DNA of 64,000 nt from Lachnospiraceae bacterium MD335 (GTDB lineage: Bacteria > Bacillota > Clostridia > Lachnospirales > Lachnospiraceae). This document shows, piece after piece, positions 42,601 to 49,859 of this stretch (position 1 is the stretch's first letter; the number at the start of each line of letters is the position of its first letter). The position numbers and the translations under genes were made by a program. The stretch is taken from the NCBI GenBank assembly GCA_000403335.2, contig KE159630.1, positions 185,172 through 249,171 of the forward strand, written 5' to 3'. The notes beneath the pieces were generated by a model, which saw only the letters and a program-made list of their open reading frames with translations, had not been told where the DNA came from and did not search any database.

Positions 42601-43060
42601 TTTTACGAAGAATATCAAGGGTGCGACGGCAGCAGGATTAAAAGTCGGAATCTACGTATTCTCGCAGGCAGTAAACGAGGTGGAGGCAGTCAAAGAGGCG
42701 TCGCTTGCTGTCGCATGTGCCAAAGGATATAATCTTACGTATCCAATCTTTATTGACACGGAATCGAGCGGCGGAAGAGCTGACCGGATTGATAAGGCGA
42801 CGCGTACGGCTGTGGTCAATGCGTTCTGCCAAACGGTGGTAAACTCAGGTTACAAAGCAGGAATTTACGCATCAAAGACATGGTTTGAGGATAAACTCAG
42901 CATGGGCGCAATCAGCGGAAGCTATCGTATATGGCTTGCACAGTACGCGGCGGCGCCGACTTACAAGGGAAAATACGATATGTGGCAGTATTCGAGCAAG
43001 GGTAAAATCAGCGGAATTAAAGGAAATGTTGATTTGAATCTGAGCTATATGGGATATTAG
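39668..43060 (+). CDS. membrane-anchored GH25 muramidase with acidic cytoplasmic tail and Big_2 domains
   Basis: An 1130-residue wall protein. Residues 1-~215 are extremely rich in Glu, Asp and Tyr, with a triplicated nine-residue unit; one membrane helix follows (about 238-262), so the acidic part stays inside. Outside are a Cna/SpaA-like segment (about 325-420), three bacterial Ig-like (Big_2) domains (about 495-835), one aromatic wall-binding-type repeat (YTGWQTIDGKTYYFDKNG) and a GH25 lysozyme domain from ~936: [40 protein letters not shown] and GNVDLNLSY. GH25 enzymes cut the MurNAc-GlcNAc bond of peptidoglycan. ATG 39668 has only GGAAAG near it; AAGGAGG stands 22 bases upstream, an odd spacing. 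It may open the wall for glycan export or attachment. Confidence 0.9.
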   Translation: MKNKRTFGLYGTNKRKTAGKRKKYQADDYTEESYDVYGQEDYGYDESDDIEEYDDEDEYIVGYDDGQEYYEDEYEAQEDMEANAQEYSDYYEEEFEEEYYEEESEEEYYEEESEEEYYEEEPADEYEYESSDTSEYYAQDYAEDTESYYEEDGAYYEDDGEYYESEEYGDEYEAYEDYDEDSFDTAYGGVDNRYDASYDDGYDREYEEDRDVVFGTDFSGKLQSLIRNLKKHATDMTPLDAVIATTGVVVVAAVLVLMSMFFSNKRVNEHVQAIAPIGTELAGIGVVGDRGLSSITDAALLGGFGSEAESSSEIMSETGVAGGKVSVSFVSVEKDLKIRFTDVNSGELITGTKFEVKLVNTSSKKELVLTDDDMDGIIYAENIKAGVFDAVITSTDKYQFPTVAQQVTVKDKVEYVVINVQDEVKSEKQVNVAAEDTQKQDAVTEEVKLTDTVEWVESTKTPIGGTESYLPIEKNTIPDPSKVSRAAARMLFDTINVTLDKSSLSLKVGATANLTGTSFNDNTQGNTEYKYTTEWKSSDESVATVNGGAVTAKSEGTATITYTVTRKTITTTYEPEQPIEETVQIDLDEYAGLSAAEKEKCTPIKDDADQVIAYEYKKTIEPEKKTSETTDTASASCAVTVEAAKLSSAKLELSADKTSCSVNGTITVKPSKLTYTKDDNSTETITQNFPAVTWSSSDKAVAEVNGDGVVTGKKAGAAVITGQIKGIKGANGKELDIKAQINITVNADNTLTVALDRTDGVYIGVGGTTTLTATVGGYLNDAGVTWETSDKKVATVNEKGVVTGVSAGSAVITAVTKEKDGKGNPAKASCTVTVNSNASGDTVTKLKDANGNQIYLKNSDGSYKEAVHADYYTSTEFYIKTAAQYKYTGWQTIDGKTYYFDKNGTPVTGAQVIQGVTYNFGSDGAIATTVNGSKFGIDVSRHNGEINWNAVKASGVDYVIIRCGYRGSATGALIQDQNFTKNIKGATAAGLKVGIYVFSQAVNEVEAVKEASLAVACAKGYNLTYPIFIDTESSGGRADRIDKATRTAVVNAFCQTVVNSGYKAGIYASKTWFEDKLSMGAISGSYRIWLAQYAAAPTYKGKYDMWQYSSKGKISGIKGNVDLNLSYMGY
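39941..40021 (+). repeat. three 27-bp tandem repeats coding an acidic Tyr-rich nonapeptide
   Basis: Three units of 27 bases (39941-39967, 39968-39994, 39995-40021) differ at one to three bases and encode Glu-rich nonapeptides ending in Tyr-Tyr; a partial fourth unit follows. The repeat sits in the cytoplasmic tail of the large GH25 protein. In-frame length makes expansion and contraction without frameshift possible. Confidence 0.9.
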
Positions 43061-43071
43061 TTCAGCCATGC

Positions 43072-43231
43072 AGAAAATGTTGTGGAATATGACTGTGTGA
43101 GCTTGCTCACAAAAGGAATAGTACACAGCATTTTCTATAGGACGGATGCCCGACATGAATAATTTGCCGCAAATTACGTAAATTTTATAAAAAAGAAATA
43201 AATTATGGCAAATTATGAATGGCGTGGCGCC
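43072..43231 (+). ncRNA. structured element A, copy 1 (candidate conserved RNA motif)
   Basis: Three helices can be drawn. An outer stem pairs AGAAAATGTTGTG (43072-43084) with CACAGCATTTTCT (43124-43136), with one G-U. Inside it, TGTGAG and CTCACA (43096-43111) close a CUUG tetraloop. After a linker CGGATGCCCGACATGA, ATAATTTGCC (43159-43168) pairs with GGCAAATTAT (43207-43216), extended outward by ATGCC and GGCGT. A second copy at 46869 has the same linker and same stem positions but different paired bases. Both copies directly follow a GH25 gene. Role unknown; no known riboswitch class is recognised. Confidence 0.6.
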
Positions 43232-43290
43232 ATATTTACTTGCAATATTTGCCAATATAGGATAAAATTAGGCGAGACAGCAAAACATTA

Positions 43291-43366
43291 AGAAACGCTA
43301 AGGCAGCAAAAGACGCTGCCTAAGCGTTTCTAAATATTTGGAAAAACGCGAAGGACAGCGTTTTTC
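43291..43366 (+). promoter_or_regulatory. element B, copy 1: two-hairpin attenuator-like leader of rfbB
   Basis: Hairpin 1: AGAAACGCT (43291-43299) with AGCGTTTCT (43323-43331), an A-A mismatch, then AGGCAGC with GCTGCCT, loop AAAAGAC. Hairpin 2: GAAAAACGC (43341-43349) with GCGTTTTTC (43358-43366), with a T-rich 3' arm like a terminator. GCGTTT in the 3' arm of hairpin 1 could instead pair with AAACGC in the 5' arm of hairpin 2, so the two structures can exclude each other. A second copy precedes rfbA. Confidence 0.55.
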
Positions 43367-43435
43367 ATGAATAATTGGGTTGCCTGTTATGGAATTATTA
43401 TTAAAAATGTAGATTATTTTGGAGGTATTCATTTC

Positions 43436-44515
43436 ATGAGAACTTATTTGGTAACAGGCGGTGCAGGATTTATCGGCTCAAACTATATTCACTATATGTT
43501 TCAAAAATATGACAATGAAATCCGCATCATCAATGTAGATGCGCTTACGTATGCGGGCAACCTTGAGAATTTAAAAGGCGTGGAGTCAAGAGAAAACTAT
43601 ACCTTTGTAAAGGCGGACATCACGGACAAGGATGCAATTGCAAAAATTTTTGAAGAAAACGATATAGACAGGGTCGTTCATTTTGCAGCGGAGAGCCATG
43701 TTGACAGAAGCATCAGAAATCCCGAGGTTTTTGTACAAACAAATGTTCTCGGAACGGCGGTTATGTTAAACTGTGCAAAGGCTGCATGGGAAAACGAGGA
43801 CGGCACGTTCAAGGAAGGAAAAAAATTCCTGCATGTTTCAACCGATGAAGTATACGGCTCGCTTGAAAACGACGGGGAGTATTTTTATGAGACAACTCCT
43901 TATGCACCGCACAGCCCGTATTCGGCAAGCAAGGCGTCATCGGACATGCTTGTGAGATCGTATATGGATACCTATCATTTTCCAGCGAATATTACAAACT
44001 GTTCCAATAACTACGGACCTTACCAGTTCCCTGAAAAATTAATTCCATTGATCATCAACAATGCATTACAGGGAAAGAAGCTCCCGGTTTACGGAGACGG
44101 CAAGAACGTGCGTGACTGGCTTTACGTGGAGGATCACGCAAAGGCGATTGACATGGTTCAGGAGCAGGGCAGGCTGTTTGAGACTTATAACATCGGCGGA
44201 CACAACGAAAAACAGAATATTGAGATTATCAACATTATTATCGAAACGCTTCAGGAGCAGCTTTCTGATGATGACCCGAGAAAAGCGCTTGTTTCAAAGG
44301 ATTTAATCACGTATGTCGCGGACAGAAAAGGACATGACAGACGTTATGCCATTGCGCCCGACAAAATCAAGGCGGAGATTGGCTGGGAGCCGGAAACGAT
44401 GTTTAAGGACGGCATTAAGCAGACAATCCAGTGGTATTTCGAGCACGAGGACTGGATGAAAAATGTCACAAGCGGCGATTATCAGAAGTATTACGAAGAG
44501 ATGTATCAGTCATAA
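43436..44515 (+). CDS. rfbB: dTDP-glucose 4,6-dehydratase
   Basis: A 359-residue extended SDR of typical RfbB/RmlB length. It has GGAGFIGSNY for NAD binding, the active-site TDEVYGSL with the Asp-Glu pair, YSASKAS (YxxxK) and NNYGPYQFPEKLIPL. It converts dTDP-glucose to dTDP-4-keto-6-deoxyglucose, the branch point for dTDP-rhamnose (with RfbC, RfbD) and for the 3-amino sugars made by the genes at 979-3036. ATG 43436 follows GGAGG by 10 bases. It is flanked on both sides by hairpin elements, which suggests separate control of each rfb gene. Confidence 0.97.
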   Translation: MRTYLVTGGAGFIGSNYIHYMFQKYDNEIRIINVDALTYAGNLENLKGVESRENYTFVKADITDKDAIAKIFEENDIDRVVHFAAESHVDRSIRNPEVFVQTNVLGTAVMLNCAKAAWENEDGTFKEGKKFLHVSTDEVYGSLENDGEYFYETTPYAPHSPYSASKASSDMLVRSYMDTYHFPANITNCSNNYGPYQFPEKLIPLIINNALQGKKLPVYGDGKNVRDWLYVEDHAKAIDMVQEQGRLFETYNIGGHNEKQNIEIINIIIETLQEQLSDDDPRKALVSKDLITYVADRKGHDRRYAIAPDKIKAEIGWEPETMFKDGIKQTIQWYFEHEDWMKNVTSGDYQKYYEEMYQS

Positions 44516-44521
44516 AAAGAA

Positions 44522-44555
44522 CAGAAAGAATGTCAAAGGCAGACATTCTTTTCTG
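44522..44555 (+). terminator. hairpin terminator after rfbB
   Basis: AAAGAATGTC (44525-44534) pairs with GACATTCTTT (44542-44551), and the stem can extend to CAGA and TCTG with one bulge; the loop is 7 bases. It begins 7 bases after the rfbB stop and ends in a T-rich arm. Confidence 0.65.
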
Positions 44556-44563
44556 CGTTCACA

Positions 44564-44663
44564 GCACGAAGAGAATTTCTAAGTATGCAAAAGACGCAGA
44601 CTAAGAAATTCTAAAGCTTCGTGCGAAAGAACGAAAAACAAACAGGTTTGCTTTTCGTTCTTT
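44564..44663 (+). promoter_or_regulatory. element B, copy 2: two-hairpin attenuator-like leader of rfbA
   Basis: Hairpin 1: GCACGAAG (44564-44571) with CTTCGTGC (44617-44624), AGAATTTCT (44572-44580) with AGAAATTCT (44604-44612), then AGTATGC with GCAGACT (one mismatch) around the same AAAAGAC loop as copy 1. Hairpin 2: a perfect 12-bp stem, AAAGAACGAAAA (44626-44637) and TTTTCGTTCTTT (44652-44663), followed by six T residues at 44668-44673. TTCGT in hairpin 1 can also pair with ACGAA in hairpin 2. The rfbA start is 35 bases downstream. Confidence 0.58.
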
Positions 44664-44697
44664 ATAGTTTTTTGAAGAAATGGGAGGTTTTGAAACC

Positions 44698-45567
44698 ATG
44701 AAAGGAATTATTTTAGCAGGCGGTTCCGGCACGCGGCTTTATCCGCTCACAAAGGCGATCTCAAAGCAGATTATGCCGGTATACGACAAACCGATGATTT
44801 ACTATCCGCTTTCAACCTTAATGCTTGCGGGTATCCGGGATATTTTAATCATTTCCACACCAAGAGATCTGCCTGTTTTTGAGGAACTGTTCGGAACAGG
44901 GGAGCAGCTTGGGTTAAATATGCAGTATGCGGTACAGGAGCAGCCCCGCGGACTTGCCGACGCGTTTATTATCGGCGCGGAGTTTATCGGCAAAGATTCG
45001 GTTGCGCTTGTGCTTGGCGACAATATTTTCTACGGGCAGAGCTTTTCTAAACTGCTGCAGCGCGTGGCGGCAAAGGAGAGCGGCGCGACAATCTTTGGAT
45101 ATTATGTGCGTGACCCAAGAGAATACGGCGTGGTGGAGTTTGACGAGAACGGAAAGGCGATTTCGATTGAGGAAAAGCCCGCGAAGCCAAAGAGCAACTA
45201 TGCGGTTCCGGGACTTTATTTTTATGACAATGACGTGGTGGAGATTGCAAAAAACGTAAAACCTTCTGCGCGCGGTGAAATCGAGATTACAAGCATTAAC
45301 AACGAATATCTGCGGCGCGGTACGCTGTCCGTTGAGACAATGGGGCGCGGGTTTGCATGGCTTGATACGGGAAATCACGATTCGCTGCTTGACGCGTCCG
45401 ATTTTGTGTGCGCGTTCCAAAAGCGTCAGGGCTTATATATTTCCTGCATTGAGGAGATTGCCTACAAGAGAGGTTTTATCACAAAGGAGCAGCTGTTAAA
45501 GCTTGCTGAGCCGCTTATGAAGACAGAATACGGAAACTATTTGGCAGAGGTTGCAAATGGACTCTAA
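44698..45567 (+). CDS. rfbA: glucose-1-phosphate thymidylyltransferase
   Basis: A 289-residue RmlA/RfbA enzyme of the short, standard length. It has [19 protein letters not shown] for nucleotide binding, the [10 protein letters not shown] substrate motif, [10 protein letters not shown] with the metal Asp, and [16 protein letters not shown]. It joins glucose-1-phosphate and dTTP to give dTDP-glucose, the input for RfbB. ATG 44698 is used; an upstream ATG at 44680 would include the GGGAGG site. Its 3' end overlaps the second GH25 gene by 11 bases. Confidence 0.97.
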   Translation: MKGIILAGGSGTRLYPLTKAISKQIMPVYDKPMIYYPLSTLMLAGIRDILIISTPRDLPVFEELFGTGEQLGLNMQYAVQEQPRGLADAFIIGAEFIGKDSVALVLGDNIFYGQSFSKLLQRVAAKESGATIFGYYVRDPREYGVVEFDENGKAISIEEKPAKPKSNYAVPGLYFYDNDVVEIAKNVKPSARGEIEITSINNEYLRRGTLSVETMGRGFAWLDTGNHDSLLDASDFVCAFQKRQGLYISCIEEIAYKRGFITKEQLLKLAEPLMKTEYGNYLAEVANGL

Positions 45568-46876
45568 AGCAAAACGGATTGCCATTTTCATTGTGCTGTG
45601 TTCGATGGTTGCCGTGATGGCGGCAGTCGTGGCAGTCAACTATCAGGCGCTAATGGAAAAGGGCAATGGCAGGAACGATAAAAATAGCGGTGCGGCGGAT
45701 GCGTCATCGCCTAAAATCGAGGAGGACGGCAAGGTCAGCGGTGCGGATTTGTCGGCGTTTTTAAGGGATGATACTTTTTTCGACAAGGACGTTCCACAAA
45801 ATACGGAGAATGAAACGCAGACGGACGAGAACGGAAATCCGGTTCAGGCGCTTACGCTGCTTGCAAGCTCTGTAGAGCGCGATATTCGTGTGAAGATCGT
45901 GGACGATAAGGGCGATGTGGTAATCGGGCAGGAATTTACGGTGACGGTGGAAGACACGGGCGCGTATGTCGATGAGGATAGGGACGGTGTTATCCGCATT
46001 TCGGATATTAAGCCGGGCGAGTATCAGGTGTCGTTAAATGCGGCGCAAGGGTACGATGTGCCTGCCAATCCGGTTAAAGTGCGGGTGAAGTCGATTGTAT
46101 CCTATACGGTGATTGATGACATTGAATTTTTCGTGCATTCCGAGGACGAGGTTGACGTGGCGAAGGATGATACGGAGAATGACGAGCTTGACAGCATGGA
46201 CGAGGATGACACGCAGTACACGGCGCTGCTTGACATTGAGGAGGAGCGCGAGAACGCGGTGCAGCTTGGCATTGACGTGTCGAAGTGGAACAAGGAAATC
46301 GACTGGGACATCGTGAAGGCGGAGGGCGTGGATTTTGCCATTATCCGCTGCGGTTACCGCGGTTCGACATCCGGCTGGCTGGTGGAGGACCCGTATTTCT
46401 ATAAGAACCTTGAGGGCGCAAAAAAGGCGGGCATCAAGGTCGGCGTATACTTCTTTACACAGGCGGTCGACTTGGTTGAGGCGGTGGAAGAAGCGAGTAT
46501 GGTAGTTACACTTTTAGGCGATACGAAGCTTGACTATCCTGTGTTTATAGATACAGAGGGAGCGGGCGGAAACGGACGGGCAGACAACCTTGATCCGGGG
46601 ACGCGCACGGCGGTTGTCAATGCGTTCTGCAAGACGATTGAAAATGCCAAAATGACGGCGGGCGTATACGCAAGCAGGAACTGGTATCTGAACAATTTAA
46701 ACCGCGATGAGTTAAACGACCAAAAAGTGTGGCTTGCCGAGTACCGGCAGACACCGGAGTATGACGGACATTACGACATGTGGCAGTATACCTCAAGCGG
46801 CTCGGTTGCGGGCATTGAGGGACGCGTGGATTTGAACATAAGCTATTTGGGTAACAGTTTAGACATGCAAAATTGA
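45557..46876 (+). CDS. membrane-anchored GH25 muramidase, second copy
   Basis: A 439-residue protein with an N-terminal membrane helix (about residues 8-30), a low-complexity stretch, a Cna/SpaA-like segment (about 110-200) with the [19 protein letters not shown] start seen in the larger GH25 protein, an acidic linker, and a C-terminal GH25 domain from ~240: [43 protein letters not shown] and [11 protein letters not shown]. It lacks the acidic cytoplasmic tail and Big_2 domains of the first. ATG 45557 follows AGAGG and lies inside the end of rfbA, so the muramidase is translationally tied to a dTDP-sugar gene. A role in making room in the wall is inference. Confidence 0.93.
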   Translation: MDSKAKRIAIFIVLCSMVAVMAAVVAVNYQALMEKGNGRNDKNSGAADASSPKIEEDGKVSGADLSAFLRDDTFFDKDVPQNTENETQTDENGNPVQALTLLASSVERDIRVKIVDDKGDVVIGQEFTVTVEDTGAYVDEDRDGVIRISDIKPGEYQVSLNAAQGYDVPANPVKVRVKSIVSYTVIDDIEFFVHSEDEVDVAKDDTENDELDSMDEDDTQYTALLDIEEERENAVQLGIDVSKWNKEIDWDIVKAEGVDFAIIRCGYRGSTSGWLVEDPYFYKNLEGAKKAGIKVGVYFFTQAVDLVEAVEEASMVVTLLGDTKLDYPVFIDTEGAGGNGRADNLDPGTRTAVVNAFCKTIENAKMTAGVYASRNWYLNNLNRDELNDQKVWLAEYRQTPEYDGHYDMWQYTSSGSVAGIEGRVDLNISYLGNSLDMQN

Positions 46877-47026
46877 ATGTACAAAATGCTGTTGGGAGCT
46901 TGCTCACGTAAGGCAGTTTGCACATTCGATTTTATAGGGCGGACGCCCAACATGAAATAAGTTGTCGGAAATAGCCTAAATTATTCGTCAAATTGTACAA
47001 TTCGACAACTTATGAATGGGCATGGC
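46869..47026 (+). ncRNA. structured element A, copy 2 (candidate conserved RNA motif)
   Basis: The outer stem pairs AAAATTGAATGT (46869-46880) with ACATTCGATTTT (46922-46933, one G-U). GAG and CTC close the same CUUG tetraloop (46896-46905). The linker CGGACGCCCAACATGA is nearly that of copy 1. The second stem pairs ATAAGTTGTCG (46957-46967) with CGACAACTTAT (47003-47013), extended by GCCCA and TGGGC. The stems differ in sequence from copy 1 but keep pairing, which argues for a selected RNA fold. It starts inside the end of the second GH25 gene and lies before rfbC. Confidence 0.6.
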
Positions 47027-47080
47027 TGATTTGTTACCTGTTAGGAATTGATTAAAGAATCGGAAAGGAATATTGTAAAA

Positions 47081-47647
47081 ATGGGAAAGATTACAGTAGA
47101 GGAATGCGTTGCGGACGGTTTGGTGATTGAGGGCTTAAAGGTGATTACGCCCCAGGTTTTTGGAGATAACAGGGGTTATTTTATGGAGACCTACAACTAC
47201 AACGACTTTAAGGCGGCAGGAATTGATCAGGTGTTTGTGCAGGATAACCAGTCGGCATCAAAGAAAGGCGTGCTGCGCGGGCTTCATTTTCAGAAGGAAT
47301 TTCCGCAGGACAAGCTGGTGCGTGTAGTGCGCGGCGAGGTGTTTGACGTGGCGGTGGATTTGCGTGAAGGCTCTAAAACGTTTGGAAAATGGTACGGTGT
47401 GCGGTTGTCGGAGGAGAACAAAAAGCAGTTCTTTATTCCGAAAAACTTTGCGCATGGCTTTTTGGTGCTGTCAGAGTATGCGGAGTTTTGCTATAAGTGC
47501 ACGGACTTTTATCACCCGAACGATGAGGGCGGACTTTTGTGGAGTGATCCCGAGATTGGCGTGGAATGGGGCATTCCCGAAGGTATGGAGCTGATTTTAT
47601 CCGAAAAAGACCAAAAGTGGGGAACGATAAAGGATTTTAAGGGATGA
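47081..47647 (+). CDS. rfbC: dTDP-4-dehydrorhamnose 3,5-epimerase
   Basis: A 188-residue RmlC-type cupin of normal length. It shows FGDNRGYFMETYN, QDNQSASKKGVLRGLHFQ with the catalytic His, VRVVRGEVFDVAVDLR, FFIPKNFAHGFLVLS and CTDFYHPNDEGGLLW with the active-site Tyr. It epimerises dTDP-4-keto-6-deoxyglucose at C3 and C5 on the way to dTDP-L-rhamnose. The final reductase RfbD is not in this window. ATG 47081 is preceded by GGAAAGG at longer spacing. The stop overlaps the Wzm-like gene, tying the sugar supply to export. Confidence 0.96.
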   Translation: MGKITVEECVADGLVIEGLKVITPQVFGDNRGYFMETYNYNDFKAAGIDQVFVQDNQSASKKGVLRGLHFQKEFPQDKLVRVVRGEVFDVAVDLREGSKTFGKWYGVRLSEENKKQFFIPKNFAHGFLVLSEYAEFCYKCTDFYHPNDEGGLLWSDPEIGVEWGIPEGMELILSEKDQKWGTIKDFKG

Positions 47648-48471
47648 TGAAAAAGCTGTTTATGCTTCCGGCGGAGCTTTGGCAGTCGAGAAGGCTTATT
47701 TGGAAACTTGCAAAAAATGATTTTAAAAACCGGTACGCAGGCTCGTATCTTGGGCGCGTTTGGGCATTTACGCAGCCTGTCGTCACGGTTTTGCTTTATT
47801 GGTTCGTGTTCGGGCATATCATGATGGCGGACAAAAAAGAGATTCTGACTGCGGGGGTGGAGGCGCCGTATGTGCTTTGGCTTACCGCAGGTTTGGTACC
47901 GTGGTTTTACTTCAGCGAGGCAATCAATAATGGAACGACATCTTTGATGGAGTACAGCTATCTTGTAAAAAAGGTGGTCTTTAAGATTAGCATTATTCCG
48001 ATTGTCAAGCTGATTGCAGCATTGTTTACGCACATTTTTTTTGTGTGCTTTATGCTGCTGCTGTATTTTGTCTATGGTTACAGACCGGAGGTTTATTTAA
48101 TTCAGCTTTTATATTATACCTTCTGTATGTTTGTGCTTGTGCTTGCGTTAAGCTACAGCACGTGTGCGATTGTCATTTTTTTCAGGGATTTGCTTCAGAT
48201 TATCAATATTGCGCTGCAGGTGGGGATGTGGGCGACGCCGATTTTGTGGAATATTTCCTATCTTGACGGTAATCCGCTGCTGCAGAAAATATTGAAATGC
48301 AATCCGGTTTTTTATATCGTAAACGGTTACCGCAATGCCATGTTCGGACAGACGTGGTTTTGGGAGGAGCCGGGTGCGGCAATTGGTTTTTGGGTATTTA
48401 CGGCGGCGCTGTTTTTTGTCGGAGCGCATATATTCCGCAGGCTGAAGGTGCATTTTGCGGATGTATTATAA
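47644..48471 (+). CDS. ABC-2 type polysaccharide exporter, membrane subunit (Wzm/TagG-like)
   Basis: A 275-residue six-helix permease. NDFKNRYAGSYLGRVWAFTQP is the cytoplasmic entry motif of the family, followed by APYVLWLTAGLVPWFYFSEAI, FFRDLLQIINIALQVGMWATPILW and NPVFYIVNGYRN. It matches Wzm, TagG and RfbA-type O-antigen permeases in length and order. With the ATPase that follows it exports a complete lipid-linked glycan chain. It overlaps rfbC by four bases. The ATG pair at 47644 and 47647 leaves the exact start open. Confidence 0.92.
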   Translation: MMKKLFMLPAELWQSRRLIWKLAKNDFKNRYAGSYLGRVWAFTQPVVTVLLYWFVFGHIMMADKKEILTAGVEAPYVLWLTAGLVPWFYFSEAINNGTTSLMEYSYLVKKVVFKISIIPIVKLIAALFTHIFFVCFMLLLYFVYGYRPEVYLIQLLYYTFCMFVLVLALSYSTCAIVIFFRDLLQIINIALQVGMWATPILWNISYLDGNPLLQKILKCNPVFYIVNGYRNAMFGQTWFWEEPGAAIGFWVFTAALFFVGAHIFRRLKVHFADVL

Positions 48472-48510
48472 ACGTGTGATAGAATTGGATTAGAGGGAAA
48501 GAATAAAGGA

Positions 48511-49809
48511 ATGGGAGAAATTGCGATTGCAGCCGAGAAGGTCTGCAAAGTATATAAGCTTTATGATAAGCCAAAAGACCGGATGTTTGAAGCTTTGGGG
48601 CTGACGAAAAAGAAGAAATACACGGAGCATTTTGCGCTGTCTGACGTAAGCTTCAACGTAAAGCAGGGCGAGTGCGTCGGGATTATCGGGACAAACGGCT
48701 CTGGAAAATCGACAATCTTAAAAATAATAACAGGTGTTCTCAATCCGACAAGCGGAACCGTGAAGGTGGACGGCAGGATTTCCGCGCTGTTGGAGCTTGG
48801 CGCGGGTTTTAACCAGGAATATTCGGGCATGGAGAATATTTATTTAAACGGCACGATGAACGGCTTTACGGAGCAGGAGATTGATGCAAGAATGCAGGAT
48901 ATTCTTGATTTTGCGGATATTGGAGATTATGTGTATCAGCCTGTCAAAACGTATTCGAGCGGGATGTTTGTGCGTCTTGCGTTTTCGGTGGCGATTAACA
49001 TTGACCCTGAGATTTTGATTGTGGACGAGGCGCTTTCCGTGGGGGACGTGTTCTTTCAGGCGAAGTGTTATCATAAATTTGAAGAATTTAAGAAGATGGG
49101 TAAGACCATCATGATTGTGAGTCACGATTTGAGCAGCATTGCGAAATACTGTGACAGGGTGATTCTGTTAAATCAGGGCATTAAGCTTGGCGAGGGTGCG
49201 CCAAAGGAAATGATTGACGATTTTAAACGTGTTCTTGTGGGACAGTATGAGCTGCCTGCGTCAAAGTCGGAACAGAGTCTGTTAAATGATGCGGATGTGC
49301 AGGAAGCGGTGGAGAAGGATATTGCGTCAAAGAAAAAATCCAAAGACGCGGTGAACACACTGGAATATGGTACGCAGGAGGCGGAAATTGAAGAATTTTA
49401 TATTTTAGATGACCGCGGTATCCGTACCAATGCGGTGATTAAGGGTGCACAGTTCAGTATCCATATGCGGGTTCGTTTCAACAATGATTTACCTGCACCG
49501 ATTTTTGCGTTTTCGATAAAGACGGCGAAGGGCACGGAGATTACGGGCACGAATACGATGTTTGAGAAGGCGTTTTTGGAGCCTGTCAAGGCGGGGGCGG
49601 TTAAGGAAGTCTGTTTTACGCAGAAGATGTCGCTGCAGGGCGGCTCTTACCTGATTTCATTCGGCGTTACAGGCTATAACGGAAATGACTTTCAGGTTTA
49701 TCACAGACTGTATGACGCGCTTGACGTGACGGTGATTTCGGATAAGGATACGGTTGGCTACTATGATATGGACTCAAAGGTGACAGTGACGGACGCGAAA
49801 ATGGAATAA
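48511..49809 (+). CDS. ABC polysaccharide exporter ATPase with Wzt-type carbohydrate-binding domain
   Basis: A 432-residue ATPase. Walker A is GTNGSGKS (60-67), the signature reads YSSGMFVRLAFS as usual in Wzt/TagH proteins, and Walker B ends in D172-E173 (ILIVDEALSVGD). After a linker with many charged residues, residues ~285-425 form a beta-sandwich of the Wzt C-terminal type (EIEEFYILDDRGI, SIHMRVRFNN, FGVTGYNG). In Gram-negative O antigens this domain recognises the modified chain end before export. Its presence here, just before a WbdD-like gene, suggests length-controlled export. The start is ATG 48511 with a weak site. Confidence 0.92.
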   Translation: MGEIAIAAEKVCKVYKLYDKPKDRMFEALGLTKKKKYTEHFALSDVSFNVKQGECVGIIGTNGSGKSTILKIITGVLNPTSGTVKVDGRISALLELGAGFNQEYSGMENIYLNGTMNGFTEQEIDARMQDILDFADIGDYVYQPVKTYSSGMFVRLAFSVAINIDPEILIVDEALSVGDVFFQAKCYHKFEEFKKMGKTIMIVSHDLSSIAKYCDRVILLNQGIKLGEGAPKEMIDDFKRVLVGQYELPASKSEQSLLNDADVQEAVEKDIASKKKSKDAVNTLEYGTQEAEIEEFYILDDRGIRTNAVIKGAQFSIHMRVRFNNDLPAPIFAFSIKTAKGTEITGTNTMFEKAFLEPVKAGAVKEVCFTQKMSLQGGSYLISFGVTGYNGNDFQVYHRLYDALDVTVISDKDTVGYYDMDSKVTVTDAKME

Positions 49810-49859
49810 ACTGTAATTCGCGCATTGCGGTCACAAAGCCTGCAGGCTGGGAAAGGAGC

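Larger units (their letters stand above)
43061..43435 (+). other. 375-base intergenic region with two structured elements and no gene
   Basis: This gap between the large GH25 gene and rfbB holds element A copy 1 (43072-43231) and attenuator-like element B copy 1 (43291-43366), both described separately. No coding frame with a start and ribosome site is supported. No clear -35/-10 pair was found, so rfbB is probably transcribed by read-through from the promoter at 39562. Confidence 0.7.

Noticed and set aside
43061-43435. Insertion sequence remnants in the hairpin-rich gap
   Set aside because: No transposase fragment or terminal repeat with target duplication is visible; the repeats form local hairpins with conserved order in a second copy.
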